A stretch of 64,000 nucleotides of DNA from Polynucleobacter sp. MWH-Berg-3C6. Its GTDB lineage: Bacteria; Pseudomonadota; Gammaproteobacteria; Burkholderiales; Burkholderiaceae. Positions 32,001 through 40,434 of this stretch are shown here, one piece after another. The translations under genes and the position numbers were made by a program. Position 1 is the stretch's first letter; each line of letters opens with the position of its first letter. The notes beneath the pieces are model-generated. The model was not told where the DNA came from, searched no databases, and was given only the letters and a program-made list of their open reading frames with translations. The stretch is taken from NCBI RefSeq assembly GCF_018881855.1, contig NZ_JACVPN010000001.1:558001-622000 (forward strand), in the 5' to 3' direction.

Positions 32001-33031
32001 AATTAGAAGTCGAAAGAAATCTCGCTCGCTTGCGTTCTGAATATGGAGAGACTGCCCGTAGCGCATTCCAGGCCATTGCCCAAGAGACTGCCCAAGCTGA
32101 GTTAGGGGTTGAGCCACCTAGGGCGGCTAGCGCTAAGCCTGATGAGAAGGCCCGCACAGTCGAGCAGGGCGGCTATCGCTCCTGGGAGTTTGGAGAGCTG
32201 CCAGAAACTCTGGAAATTCAGAAAGGGAATAAAACCTTATTCGGCTATCCTGCGTTGGTAGATCGTGGCGATTACTGTGATCTGGAAGTATTCGATGATT
32301 TATTAGAAGCCAGAAAGCAGCATCACTTAGGATTACGTCGCCTCTTTGCACTGAGTAATAAAGACACGCTCAAGGCCCTGCAAAAACAATTGCCCGGCAT
32401 TCGAGAGTTGGGATTGCTTTTTATTAATGTAGGCTCGGTAGAGGGATTGCTTGAGCAGATTCTCAATCTTGCACTTGAGCGTGCATTTATGGCGGAATCG
32501 CTACCAGTGAATGCTGAGCAATTTTCTGAGCGATTACAAGCCGGTAAGCCGCGATTAGCACTGATTGCTCAAGAGATTTCACGTCATAGCTTAAATGCCT
32601 TGCAAGCCTATGCAGATCTACAGAAAAAGATGGCTAGCGCAAAAGCAGCATCACCTACTGCTTATGCAGATATGCAAGCGCAAATGCAGGGATTGATATT
32701 CTCCAAGTTTGTTGCTGAGACTCCATATTCACAGCTAGTTCACTTACCGCGCTATTTAAAAGCGATTGCTATGAGGATTGATAAGTTGCGCTCCAATCCA
32801 AGTCGTGATGCGCAATGTCAAAAAGACTGGGAATCAGTCGCAAGACCTTGGCAAAAATTGTTACAAGGAAGTAAAGGTTCGGCCTCTTATGCCATGATCG
32901 AGGACCAGGCCTTGCAGGATTTCCGGTGGCAGCTGGAGGAGCTGAGGGTGGCTTTATATGCTCAAGAGCTCAAAACCCCAACCCCAATGTCCTTAAAGCG
33001 ACTAGAAAAGGTTTTAGCCAGCTTGCGCTAA
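29033..33031 (+). CDS. hrpA: ATP-dependent RNA helicase HrpA
   Basis: A very large DEAH-box helicase of about 1,330 residues, the usual HrpA size. Walker A is GETGSGKTTQLPK, Walker B IDEAHERSLNIDFLLGYL, motif III SATID and motif VI QRAGRCGR. The C-terminal half contains HA2, OB-fold and the long DUF3418 region (SLPLHSSMNFRLIDEHGRQL) typical of bacterial HrpA. In E. coli it acts on mRNA and on stalled ribosomes. I chose the ATG at 29033. A GTG at 28997 lies in frame upstream. Confidence 0.95.
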   Translation: MPKPVPASNTSRRLEIRFPEELPVSGQRQIIKDALQAHQVVIVCGETGSGKTTQLPKICLDLGRGTINGGKLIGHTQPRRIAATATAKRIAQELGSSIGQDVGYQVRFADKTSNTASIKLMTDGILLVETQRDPQLKAYDTLIIDEAHERSLNIDFLLGYLRQLLPKRPDLKLIITSATIDAQRFAEHFAINGKVAPVIEVSGRLFPVEQRYSPLEPDAKPDGKKESKAAKEIPDAVAEEIANVWREGASGAGDVLVFLPGEREIRDCAKALRKDHVLQQRFHPEILSLFARQSVAEQERVFSPGNGRRIILTTNVAETSLTVPNIRYVIDSGLARVKRYSYRNKVEQLQIEPISQAAANQRAGRCGRVSDGICIRLYSELDYQSRPKFTDPEILRSSLAAVLLRMSSLRLPKIQHFPFIDKPLGRAITDGVQLLDELGAIEFDESDAADGKDINNSFKLTAIGKQLADLPLDPRIGRMLLAAKEQNALKEVTIIASALATQDPRERPMDQGAAADQAHLQFADERSEFLSFVKLWNWYQDALQHKHSNRQLENLCRSKFLSPRRLREWRDVHGQLHTMLAEKGWKENGLAATYEQVHLSLLTGLLGYVAKKEEDEKSQDRNSKTGGYVGARGIRPFIWPGSTIGKKAGAWILAGELQETNRMYARTIAKIEPQWVEKVAAHRLIKSLSDPFWDNRQGEVLAFERGTLYGLPIYHGRRVRYEPHNPEEARELFISQALVQEEMFGRMETPALYRETEADAKRKHPGLFGFFWHNCRLIKEIEALEHRSRRPDVLVDDDLLFAFYDSRIPKEVCNREGLKAWLKKESDLDSQLRLEKADLMRHEAAGITVDRYPKKMMVGGAELNLTYHFEPGSPKDGVTLVVPLTQLNQVDGRRCEWLVPGMCEEKVLLLLKSLPQKLRRHCVPLPDYAKSFLERKLEEKQFGAGDFLDSLISDIRKERGLEIKRTDFRPESLPLHSSMNFRLIDEHGRQLEVERNLARLRSEYGETARSAFQAIAQETAQAELGVEPPRAASAKPDEKARTVEQGGYRSWEFGELPETLEIQKGNKTLFGYPALVDRGDYCDLEVFDDLLEARKQHHLGLRRLFALSNKDTLKALQKQLPGIRELGLLFINVGSVEGLLEQILNLALERAFMAESLPVNAEQFSERLQAGKPRLALIAQEISRHSLNALQAYADLQKKMASAKAASPTAYADMQAQMQGLIFSKFVAETPYSQLVHLPRYLKAIAMRIDKLRSNPSRDAQCQKDWESVARPWQKLLQGSKGSASYAMIEDQALQDFRWQLEELRVALYAQELKTPTPMSLKRLEKVLASLR

Positions 33032-33090
33032 GTCAAATCCACCAAGCTTTCGAGGTCTTTCTCCAGACTCTCATTGCTTACAATAGGGGG

Positions 33091-34122
33091 ATGCACACAT
33101 TTATTACAACTAGAGGTTTTCGCAATATTGCTACCTCTTCTATATTTAGCTTACTTTTAGTAAACCTTGCGATTGCGCAAACTACCAGCACTCCAAGTGC
33201 ATCGACGGCCAATCAGCCAAAGCTGGCAGTCATTCTCAATTCAGGTGAAGCCTCTGTCAGTTTGATTGATATGCCAAGCCGTCAAGTTATTAAGACGGTC
33301 AACGTTGGCAAGGAACCTCATCACCTCATGATGACTCCTGACCAAAAAACCTTAATAATTGCAAATGCAATGGGAAATGACGTTGTACTCATGAACCCAA
33401 CTACAGGTGAGTTGACTGGCAGAATTCCGAACATCATCGACCCTTATCAAATTGGCTACTCTCCAAATCACAAATGGTTCGTAGCAAATGGCAATCGTTT
33501 AGATCGTGTAGATATCTATGCTGCAAATGGGGCTGATCTGAAGCTTGCCAAAACTGTGAAGTTGGCAAAGACACCAAGCCATATTGCTTTTACAGCGGAT
33601 AGCAAAATTGCCTTTATTACTTTGCAAGACTCTAACGAGCTCGCAGCAATTGACTTAGATACCCAAAATGTACTTTGGGTAATGCCTACCGGCAAGGTTC
33701 CTGCTGGTTTATGGATGACTCCCGGAGATCAGTACCTTTTGGTCGGCATTACTGGTGAAGACTATGTTCAAGTGATTGATTGGAAGAATCGCAAAGAGGT
33801 CAAGCGTATTCCAACAGGTAAGGGCGCCCATAACTTCCGTCCGCTGGGCGATAAGAAGCATGTCTTTGTGAGTAATCGCATTGCATCATCCATCAGCTTG
33901 ATAAATATGCAAACCTTGGAGAAGGTTGGTGACATTACTGGTCTGCCTGCTGGCCCTGATGACATGGAAATTACTCCTGATGGTAAGACTTTGTGGGTCA
34001 CTTTACGCTTTTCAAAGAAAGTGGGTGTAATTGATATCCCTTCGATGAAATTAATGACGGTGATTCCAGTTGGTAAATCACCTCATGGCGTGTTCTTTTA
34101 TCCCAGAGCTTCTTGGGACTAA
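33091..34122 (+). CDS. YVTN-family beta-propeller protein (periplasmic)
   Basis: A signal peptide (ends ...LLLVNLAIAQ) precedes about six or seven repeats of the YVTN type. These carry a KTVNVGKEPHHLMMTPDQKT-like pattern of strand, Gly-x-x-Pro, strand and are repeated with variations such as VGKSPHGVFFYP. Such propellers are binding or scaffolding modules in the periplasm or cell envelope, and no catalytic motif is visible. The ATG at 33091 follows AGGGGG. It is close to the deacetylase gene downstream (8-base gap), suggesting an operon. Confidence 0.88.
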   Translation: MHTFITTRGFRNIATSSIFSLLLVNLAIAQTTSTPSASTANQPKLAVILNSGEASVSLIDMPSRQVIKTVNVGKEPHHLMMTPDQKTLIIANAMGNDVVLMNPTTGELTGRIPNIIDPYQIGYSPNHKWFVANGNRLDRVDIYAANGADLKLAKTVKLAKTPSHIAFTADSKIAFITLQDSNELAAIDLDTQNVLWVMPTGKVPAGLWMTPGDQYLLVGITGEDYVQVIDWKNRKEVKRIPTGKGAHNFRPLGDKKHVFVSNRIASSISLINMQTLEKVGDITGLPAGPDDMEITPDGKTLWVTLRFSKKVGVIDIPSMKLMTVIPVGKSPHGVFFYPRASWD

Positions 34123-34130
34123 TATTTGCC

Positions 34131-34919
34131 ATGAAGTGCAAACAACTTACCCACTTAACAGCGGCATTCATACTCGGCTGTTTTGTATTAAGTGCACATG
34201 CCCAAACTTCAGCTTGCAATAAAACGGTTTATCTGACATTTGATACAGGCAATATGGCTGTTGCGGAAAAAGTTGCTGAGATATTGAAGCGACACGATAT
34301 CAAAGCTACTTTTTTTCTATCCAATGAAAAGACCTTCCGAGGTGACTTCGCTCTAGATGATTCCTGGAAATCCTATTGGCAGGAACGGCTTAAAGAGGGG
34401 CATCACTTTGGTAGCCATACTTACGATCACACCTATTTTGTAAAAGATGGCCCTAAAGGCGAAGTCTTTGAAAAACCCCAATTTGGGCCTAAAGCAGGTC
34501 AGACCATTCTGTATAACGAAGCGACTATGTGTAAAGAGATTCGCAGAGTGGATCAACGTTTTGTAGAGTTAACTGGACACCCTTTGCAAAAGATCTGGCG
34601 TGCTCCAGGTGGCAAAACTTCGCCGACTTTGGTTCGGATGGGTGATATGTGTGGCTATCAACACTTTGGGTGGGCGCCAGCTGGGTTTTTGGGGGATGAG
34701 CTGAATTCTGATAAATATCCTAATAGCCATCTTTTAGAAAAAGCCAGTCGCGAGATCAAAGATGGTGATATCACTATGGCCCACCTCGGCATTTGGTCTA
34801 GAAAGGATCCTTGGGCTCCTTCAGTACTAGAGCAGTTAATCCTGAACCTCAAGGGGCGCGGCTTTTGCTTCGGCACTTTGCCTAAGGCAAACAAAAATTT
34901 GGCAGATCAGTCAAAATAA
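34131..34919 (+). CDS. Exported polysaccharide deacetylase (NodB-like, CE4) family protein
   Basis: A signal peptide ends at LSAHAQ. The NodB homology domain shows TFDTGN (motif 1, with one Asp of the usual TFDDG pattern), GSHTYDHTYF (motif 2, the HxxxH metal triad) and RAPGGKTSP (motif 3). Family members remove N-acetyl groups from chitooligosaccharide, peptidoglycan or other glycans. The specific target is unknown. The ATG at 34131 starts the signal peptide. It lies between a YVTN propeller and a sterol-desaturase-like gene, all co-directional. Confidence 0.88.
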   Translation: MKCKQLTHLTAAFILGCFVLSAHAQTSACNKTVYLTFDTGNMAVAEKVAEILKRHDIKATFFLSNEKTFRGDFALDDSWKSYWQERLKEGHHFGSHTYDHTYFVKDGPKGEVFEKPQFGPKAGQTILYNEATMCKEIRRVDQRFVELTGHPLQKIWRAPGGKTSPTLVRMGDMCGYQHFGWAPAGFLGDELNSDKYPNSHLLEKASREIKDGDITMAHLGIWSRKDPWAPSVLEQLILNLKGRGFCFGTLPKANKNLADQSK

Positions 34920-34922
34920 AGC

Positions 34923-35894
34923 ATGGACCTGAGTTTTATCACTTCAACAATCTCCAGCGCTTACGGTAGTGTGCAGGAGTTTCTCTTTGCCAAGATTGTG
35001 GGACCACTTCTGTATCAATTTGATTTGATGTCTTGGGCAGAAGATGTCTTTGATGGCATGGATTGGTTTTTATTTGGCTGCATTCAGATTTTTCTAATCA
35101 TTACTGTCCTCAGAACCTGGGAGCGAGTAGCCCCCGCAGAGACCCAGGAGCGTTTTGCTAAGACGAGCAGGGCGGATGTGGCTTATACCTTATTCCATCG
35201 TCTAGGAATCTTTCATGGCTTAGTCTTTATTGCGTTGTCCGGACTATTTTTTCAGATTGATTCGGTTTTGCACGATTTTCGCTTTGACCGCTTGAATGTG
35301 GAGTCTTGGTGGCCAGGAGTGACCTCCATTCCTATGGTGAGTTTCTTGGTTTACTTGATTCTCTTGGATCTTGTGGGCTATCTCTATCATCGTGCCTCGC
35401 ATACTTTTAACTGGTGGTGGCAGTTGCATGCACTACATCACAGTCAAACTGTCATGACTGCCTGGTCTGATAATCGAAATCACATCCTAGATGACATTAT
35501 GGATGCGGCGGTAACGGCATTTTTTGCGCTTCTGTTTGGCGTCTCCCCAGGCCAATTCATTATCTTGATTGCATTAAGTCAATTTATACAGAGCTGGCAA
35601 CATGCCAATATCAAAGTCCATTTAGGCAGGGCGCAATATCTCTTGATATCACCTATGTTTCATCGCATGCATCATGCGGTAGGGTATGGCCATGAAGCGC
35701 AAGGTAAGCCTGGTGTATTGGGCGGTTGTAATTTTGGTATTTTGTTTCCGTGGTGGGATATGTTGTTTAAAACAGCCATCTTCCCCAAAGAGGTCTATCC
35801 TACAGGTGTCAGAAACTTAAAGGTGTCGCACAATATTTTGACTCAGCAGTGGCAAGGTCTGGTGCACTCAGTTAAAGAGTTCATGCCAAAGTAA
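34923..35894 (+). CDS. Sterol desaturase / fatty acid hydroxylase family membrane protein
   Basis: A 323-residue integral membrane di-iron protein. Histidine boxes are visible as YHRASHTFNWWWQLHALHHSQ-type sequence (HxxxH and HxxHH), QHANIKVH and HRMHHAVGYGHE. About four hydrophobic segments surround them. The family hydroxylates or desaturates lipids, sterols or carotenoids, and the substrate here is unknown. It starts three bases after the deacetylase stop. Confidence 0.9.
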   Translation: MDLSFITSTISSAYGSVQEFLFAKIVGPLLYQFDLMSWAEDVFDGMDWFLFGCIQIFLIITVLRTWERVAPAETQERFAKTSRADVAYTLFHRLGIFHGLVFIALSGLFFQIDSVLHDFRFDRLNVESWWPGVTSIPMVSFLVYLILLDLVGYLYHRASHTFNWWWQLHALHHSQTVMTAWSDNRNHILDDIMDAAVTAFFALLFGVSPGQFIILIALSQFIQSWQHANIKVHLGRAQYLLISPMFHRMHHAVGYGHEAQGKPGVLGGCNFGILFPWWDMLFKTAIFPKEVYPTGVRNLKVSHNILTQQWQGLVHSVKEFMPK

Positions 35895-35938
35895 ATCAAT
35901 GAAGTCAGGCATGCGAAGTGGCATGCAATAGGAGTTTT

Positions 35939-36808
35939 ATGGTTGGACTGCCGCAAGTAATTAAATCATTTGGATTAGCTCTAGTGGGAACGATGCATCC
36001 AAGGATGTTGTGGCTAAGCTTGCGACCATTCTTGATCATATCGGTTCTTTGGGGTTGCTTAATTTGGCTCACATGGACTCCTGCACTCGCCATTCTGAGT
36101 GAATTTCTAACTAACTCTCTTTTTACCAATTGGATTCAAGAAGGCTTGATTTGGGCTGGCTTTGAAAACGCTAGAGCGTGGATTGCTCCTTTATTTTTTG
36201 TGATGTTGATTATTCCGCTGATCACTATTAGCTTGTTAGTGTTGATTGCCTTTTCGACGGTTCCAACCATTGTGAAGATTGTGGTGAGACAAGCGCACTA
36301 TCAGGACTTGGAAAGCAAGCGGGGCGGCAGTTTATTGGGTAGTTTGATTTATACCTTATGGTCCGCATTGATCTGTCTTGCCTTGGTAATGCTGACGTTG
36401 CCAGTTTGGTGGGTTCCTCCGCTAGTAGCTGTGCTGCCACCATTACTTTGGGGTTGGTTAACGATGCGCCTGATGTCTTACGATGTACTTGCTAAGCATG
36501 CCAGCGTGGAAGAGCGCGATGAGTTACTAGAAAAATATCGTTGGCCTTTGCTCTGTATGGGCATTGCCTCTGGAATGCTTGGGGCAGTTCCCACATTCTT
36601 CTGGGCTACATCTGCGCTAGCCTTAGTTTTATTTCCGATTGTGAGCTTTGTTGCGCTTTGGATTTATTCTCTGATCTTTGTATTTGCCGGTCTTTGGTTT
36701 AGCCACTTCTTATTAGATGCTTTAAAAGAGCTGCGGCAAGAAGAATTGGATAAAGCCTTAACAGTGCAATCCCGTATAGTTGATATGGAACTTCCTTACC
36801 ATGGTTGA
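35939..36808 (+). CDS. EI24-domain (CysZ-like) membrane protein
   Basis: A multi-pass membrane protein of about 289 residues with long hydrophobic runs (MLWLSLRPFLIISVLWGCLI, WIAPLFFVMLIIPLITISLL, ALICLALVMLTLPVWWVPPL). It fits the EI24/etoposide-induced domain shared with the sulfate transporter CysZ. AGGAG lies 5 bases before ATG 35939. An upstream in-frame GTG at 35918 has no such site. The C-terminus overlaps the next gene by 8 bases. Transport substrate is unknown. Confidence 0.85.
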   Translation: MVGLPQVIKSFGLALVGTMHPRMLWLSLRPFLIISVLWGCLIWLTWTPALAILSEFLTNSLFTNWIQEGLIWAGFENARAWIAPLFFVMLIIPLITISLLVLIAFSTVPTIVKIVVRQAHYQDLESKRGGSLLGSLIYTLWSALICLALVMLTLPVWWVPPLVAVLPPLLWGWLTMRLMSYDVLAKHASVEERDELLEKYRWPLLCMGIASGMLGAVPTFFWATSALALVLFPIVSFVALWIYSLIFVFAGLWFSHFLLDALKELRQEELDKALTVQSRIVDMELPYHG

Positions 36809-37655
36809 TGTAACAAAAGCAGTTGAAGTAGATATGCCCAATAAAATGCAACGCCGCTTTGGCTTGATTGTGATTGGCGATGAGATTCTATCTGGCCGTC
36901 GTCAAGATAAACATATGGCGACATTGATTGAGCTCCTGAATGAGCGCGGCTTAAGTCTGGCATGGGCAAAGTATGTTGCCGATGATCCTGAGCAAATTAC
37001 AGCAACACTCAAAGAAAGTTTTGCAAGCGGTGATGTGGTGTTTAGTACTGGTGGTATTGGTGCGACACCGGATGATCACACACGTCAATGCGCAGCATTG
37101 GCGTTAGGAACAACAATAGCATTGCATCCAACTGCCCAAGAATTGATTGCAGGCCGTATTCAGACGATGGCAGAAGGCGACCCCATCAAAGCAGATTTAA
37201 ATACACCCGAGAATCAACATCGCTTCAAGATGGGTGAGTTTCCGATTGGTAGTGACATCATTCTCAATCCCTATAACCAGATTCCGGGCTTTCGGATTAA
37301 AGAACATCACTTTGTTCCTGGCTTTCCAGTCATGGCTGCGCCAATGATGGCTTGGTGTTTAGATACGCACTACCAAGATCTCTTTCATCAAGAAAATTGG
37401 GCAGAGCAGAGTTTTATTGTTCCCAAAGGAATTGAATCCGCCTTAACTCCATTAATGGAGCGTATAGAGGCTAATTTTCCGGGCGTGAAGGTATTTAGTC
37501 TCCCCTCGGTGGGTGATGCCAAAAAGGGTGGTGTGTACGCCCAGCGCCACATTGAGCTTGGCATCAAAGGCAATGCCGACCTGCTAGGCAGCGCTTGGAT
37601 CGCCCTCAGAACAGGCACCCAAGAGCTTGGCTACGAAATCCACGATATCAACTAA
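36801..37655 (+). CDS. CinA-type molybdopterin-binding domain protein
   Basis: About 284 residues with the MoCF-biosynthesis fold: GLIVIGDEILSGRRQDKH, STGGIGATPDDHTRQ and the HFVPGFPVMAAPM region. It corresponds to the N-terminal half of CinA/competence-damage-inducible proteins and lacks the C-terminal nicotinamide-nucleotide amidase domain. The role is not established for stand-alone proteins; ADP-ribose or flavin nucleotide pyrophosphatase activity has been described for related domains. The start overlaps the EI24 stop. Confidence 0.87.
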   Translation: MVDVTKAVEVDMPNKMQRRFGLIVIGDEILSGRRQDKHMATLIELLNERGLSLAWAKYVADDPEQITATLKESFASGDVVFSTGGIGATPDDHTRQCAALALGTTIALHPTAQELIAGRIQTMAEGDPIKADLNTPENQHRFKMGEFPIGSDIILNPYNQIPGFRIKEHHFVPGFPVMAAPMMAWCLDTHYQDLFHQENWAEQSFIVPKGIESALTPLMERIEANFPGVKVFSLPSVGDAKKGGVYAQRHIELGIKGNADLLGSAWIALRTGTQELGYEIHDIN

Positions 37656-37670
37656 ATATCAGCCCATATT

Positions 37671-37692
37671 TTTGCACTAAAGTAGTGCAAAA
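37671..37692. promoter_or_regulatory. NtrC-type binding site 1 upstream of glnA
   Basis: A perfect inverted repeat TTGCACT-N5-AGTGCAA (37672-37690) matches the NtrC enhancer pattern TGCAC-N7-GTGCA. Its centre is 190 bases before the glnA start codon. Confidence 0.75.
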
Positions 37693-37723
37693 AGGGTGTT
37701 TTTACCCAGTTGTAGGGGTAATC

Positions 37724-37742
37724 TAGCACTTTAATAGTGCAA
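37724..37742. promoter_or_regulatory. NtrC-type binding site 2 upstream of glnA
   Basis: TAGCACT-N5-AGTGCAA has the same half-sites as site 1 with one mismatch. The two centres are 52 bases apart, close to five helical turns, so bound dimers would lie on the same face of the DNA. Confidence 0.7.
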
Positions 37743-37790
37743 TAATGGGGGTTCCCATTTGTTTGCTTCAGTAAATTACATACATCCATT

Positions 37791-37806
37791 AGGCATGTTT
37801 GGTGCC
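37791..37806 (+). promoter_or_regulatory. Candidate -24/-12 (sigma-54) promoter of glnA
   Basis: AGGCATGTTTGGTGCC has the invariant GG (37792) and GC (37804) exactly 10 bases apart, with other positions partly matching TGGCAC-N5-TTGC. A start near 37817 would place the NtrC sites at about -84 and -136. The match is imperfect, and the local NtrC looks unable to activate sigma-54, so it may be a relic. I see no clear sigma-70 alternative. Confidence 0.4.
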
Positions 37807-37870
37807 TGGAATAAACAAGGGTGTATGCCTTAGGTTTGAATTCCGAATTTAGTTAATAGAGGAGATTTGC

Positions 37871-39286
37871 ATGACGAAGACCGTCGCTGATGTGATGAAG
37901 TTAGTTAAAGAGAAAGAGTGTACTTTCGTTGATTTCCGCTTTGTGGATACAAAGGGTAAAGAACAGCACACGACAGTTCCTATCTCTGCTTTTGACGAAG
38001 ATAAATTTGAGAGCGGTCATGCATTTGATGGTTCTTCTATCGCTGGTTGGAAGGGTATTGAAGCTTCTGACATGTTGCTCAAACCAGATCCAACAGCTGC
38101 TTATATTGACCCATTCTATGAAGAGCCAACATTAGTGTTGACTTGCGATGTCATCGAGCCAGCTGATGGCAAAGGTTACGACCGCGATCCACGTTCTATT
38201 GCAAAACGCGCTGAAGCATATTTAAAGAGCACTGGCTTAGGTGACACAGCTTACTTTGGTCCAGAGCCAGAGTTCTTCATTTTTGACGGCGTTCGTTGGG
38301 GTGCTGACATGCAGGGTTGCTTCGTGAAGATTGATTCCGAAGAAGCTCCATGGTCTTCTTCTAAAGAAATCGAAGGCGGCAACACTGGACATCGTCCAGG
38401 TAAAAAGGGCGGCTACTTCCCAGTTGCTCCTGTAGACACATTCCAAGACATGCGTTCTGAAATGTGTTTGATTCTTGAATCATTAGGTATTCCAGTTGAA
38501 GTTCATCACCATGAAGTTGCTGGTCAAGGCCAAAACGAATTGGGTACGAAGTTCAGCACATTGGTACAACGCGCTGACTGGACTATCTGGCAGAAGTATG
38601 TTGTTCAAAACGTAGCTCACGCTTACGGCAAGACTGCAACCTTTATGCCTAAGCCAGTAGTTGGCGATAACGGTTCTGGTATGCACGTTCACCAATCTGT
38701 TTGGAAGAATGGCGAGAACTTGTTTGCTGGTAATGGTTATGCTGGTTTGTCAGAGTTCGCTCTGTTCTACATCGGCGGCATCATCAAGCACGCTAAAGCA
38801 TTGAACGCGATTACTAACCCAGGTACAAACTCATACAAGCGTTTGGTTCCAGGCTTTGAAGCTCCAGTGAAGTTGGCTTACTCAGCACGTAACCGTTCTG
38901 CTTCGATTCGCATTCCACACGTTCCAAGTCCTAAGGGCCGTCGTATCGAGACTCGCTTCCCAGATCCATTGGCGAACCCATACCTCTGCTTCTCTGCTCT
39001 GTTGATGGCTGGTTTGGATGGCGTGCAGAACAAGATTCATCCAGGTGAAGCTGCTGACAAGAACTTGTATGACTTGCCACCAGAAGAAGATGCAAAGATC
39101 CCAACCGTTTGTGCAAGCTTGGAAGAGGCATTGGAAGCATTGAAGAAAGATCACGAGTTCTTGACTCGCGGTGGTGTATTCACTGAGTCCATGATTGATG
39201 CATATATCAATTTGAAGATGGAAGATGTCACACGTTTCCGTATGACTACACATCCGATCGAATTTGATATGTATTACTCCCTGTAA
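37871..39286 (+). CDS. glnA: Type I glutamate--ammonia ligase (glutamine synthetase)
   Basis: The central ammonium-assimilating enzyme, a dodecamer that makes glutamine from glutamate, ammonia and [20 protein letters not shown], the ATP-binding [16 protein letters not shown] and [17 protein letters not shown] are visible. The adenylylation site is the Tyr of NLYDLPPEE (about residue 400), so activity is probably controlled by GlnE. AGGAGATTTGC precedes the ATG. Length 471 is the GSI-beta norm. A terminator just inside the next gene separates it from ntrBC. Confidence 0.98.
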   Translation: MTKTVADVMKLVKEKECTFVDFRFVDTKGKEQHTTVPISAFDEDKFESGHAFDGSSIAGWKGIEASDMLLKPDPTAAYIDPFYEEPTLVLTCDVIEPADGKGYDRDPRSIAKRAEAYLKSTGLGDTAYFGPEPEFFIFDGVRWGADMQGCFVKIDSEEAPWSSSKEIEGGNTGHRPGKKGGYFPVAPVDTFQDMRSEMCLILESLGIPVEVHHHEVAGQGQNELGTKFSTLVQRADWTIWQKYVVQNVAHAYGKTATFMPKPVVGDNGSGMHVHQSVWKNGENLFAGNGYAGLSEFALFYIGGIIKHAKALNAITNPGTNSYKRLVPGFEAPVKLAYSARNRSASIRIPHVPSPKGRRIETRFPDPLANPYLCFSALLMAGLDGVQNKIHPGEAADKNLYDLPPEEDAKIPTVCASLEEALEALKKDHEFLTRGGVFTESMIDAYINLKMEDVTRFRMTTHPIEFDMYYSL

Positions 39287-39300
39287 GCGAAGGAAAGAAC

Positions 39301-40434
39301 TTGAGCGCAGGTCTGTTGCGCAATTCGTTCAAGGGAGCAGCTTCGGCTGCTCCTTTTTTTCCGACATTGCTTGATCAGATGCCCAATGCCATCGTGGTAT
39401 TTGCGGCTGAGAACCAACAATTGGTTTATGTGAACCCGGCTGCCGAGACGGCACTGGATTTATCTCGTAAATCACTTGAGGGTCAGTCTGTGCATGATTT
39501 ATTTGGCGATACTGGTGCCTTAAATGACATGATTTCAGAAGTGAAGCTGGGTCATGTTCAGGCGCAACGCCAAGAGATGGTTTTGCATTCATTACCAGGA
39601 AGCATTCATCAAGATTCCATACCGGCGCACGTAGTCATTGCAGCGCTTGATGACCCAGATCTCATCATGATGGAGTGGTTCCCCATTGACCAACAGTTGC
39701 GCAGTGAGCGCGATGAGCGTGTGACGCAACAAGTTGAAGCCAATAAACAATTAATGCGTAATTTAGCGCATGAGATTAAAAACCCATTGGGTGGAATTCG
39801 TGGTGCAGCTCAGTTATTGGAGTTTGAGTTGCCAGATAAAGGCTTACGTGAGTACACGCAAGTCATCATTAAAGAATCTGACCGGCTACAAACACTGGTA
39901 GATCGTTTGCTAGCCCCGCATCGCAAAGCCCATGTGATTGAGGCGTTCAATGTGCATGAAGCGCTTGAACGGGTTCGCAGCCTGGTTTTGGCAGAGTTTC
40001 CCAAAGGCTTAAAGATTGTTCGTAACTACGACACGAGTCTGCCAGATTTGATGGGGGATCGTGAGCAACTCATTCAGGCGGTCCTGAATATTGTTCATAA
40101 TGCCGCTCAGGCTTTATCTGAAGAGATTAGTCAGGGCGTTGCCCAAATTGAATTAAAAACCCGTGTGGCGCGTTCTGTCACGATTGCAAAGAAGCGCTAT
40201 AAGTTAGCAATGGATTTGCATGTGATTGATAACGGACCAGGCATTCCAGAAGAGATTATTGAGCGCATTTTCTTTCCCTTGGTATCAGGGAGAGAGGGTG
40301 GTAGCGGCCTGGGTCTGACCTTGGCTCAAACCTTTGTTCAGCAACATCAGGGCTTTATTGCTTGTGAAAGCCGCCCCGGACGCACCGATTTCCACATTCA
40401 AATTCCATACCGTAGGCAGGAGAAGATATCATGA
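39301..40434 (+). CDS. ntrB: Nitrogen-regulation sensor histidine kinase NtrB (GlnL)
   Basis: A soluble two-component kinase/phosphatase that controls NtrC according to PII status. A PAS domain (LLDQMPNAIVVFAAENQQL) is followed by the dimerisation box NLAHEIKNPLGGIRGAAQL with His157, and by a HATPase_c domain with the N box (AVLNIVHNAAQAL), DNGPGIPEE and GREGGSGLGL. The start is TTG at 39301, with AAGGAAAG well placed before it. Codons 11-20 contain a complete intrinsic terminator. The 3' end overlaps ntrC by 4 bases. Confidence 0.93.
   Translation: MSAGLLRNSFKGAASAAPFFPTLLDQMPNAIVVFAAENQQLVYVNPAAETALDLSRKSLEGQSVHDLFGDTGALNDMISEVKLGHVQAQRQEMVLHSLPGSIHQDSIPAHVVIAALDDPDLIMMEWFPIDQQLRSERDERVTQQVEANKQLMRNLAHEIKNPLGGIRGAAQLLEFELPDKGLREYTQVIIKESDRLQTLVDRLLAPHRKAHVIEAFNVHEALERVRSLVLAEFPKGLKIVRNYDTSLPDLMGDREQLIQAVLNIVHNAAQALSEEISQGVAQIELKTRVARSVTIAKKRYKLAMDLHVIDNGPGIPEEIIERIFFPLVSGREGGSGLGLTLAQTFVQQHQGFIACESRPGRTDFHIQIPYRRQEKIS
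39332..39360 (+). terminator. Intrinsic terminator after glnA, inside the ntrB coding start
   Basis: An 8-bp GC-rich stem GGAGCAGC/GCTGCTCC with a TTCG tetraloop is followed by seven T's. It lies 46 bases after the glnA stop and within codons 11-20 of ntrB, where it reads ...AAPFF. It would cut most glnA transcripts before ntrBC. A ribosome translating ntrB would unfold it. Confidence 0.9.

Noticed and set aside
37692..37712. GGGT...ACCC hairpin with internal T's after the CinA-like gene as a terminator
   Set aside because: The T run is in the loop rather than after the stem and the stem has only four pairs. NtrC-site spacing explains the region better.
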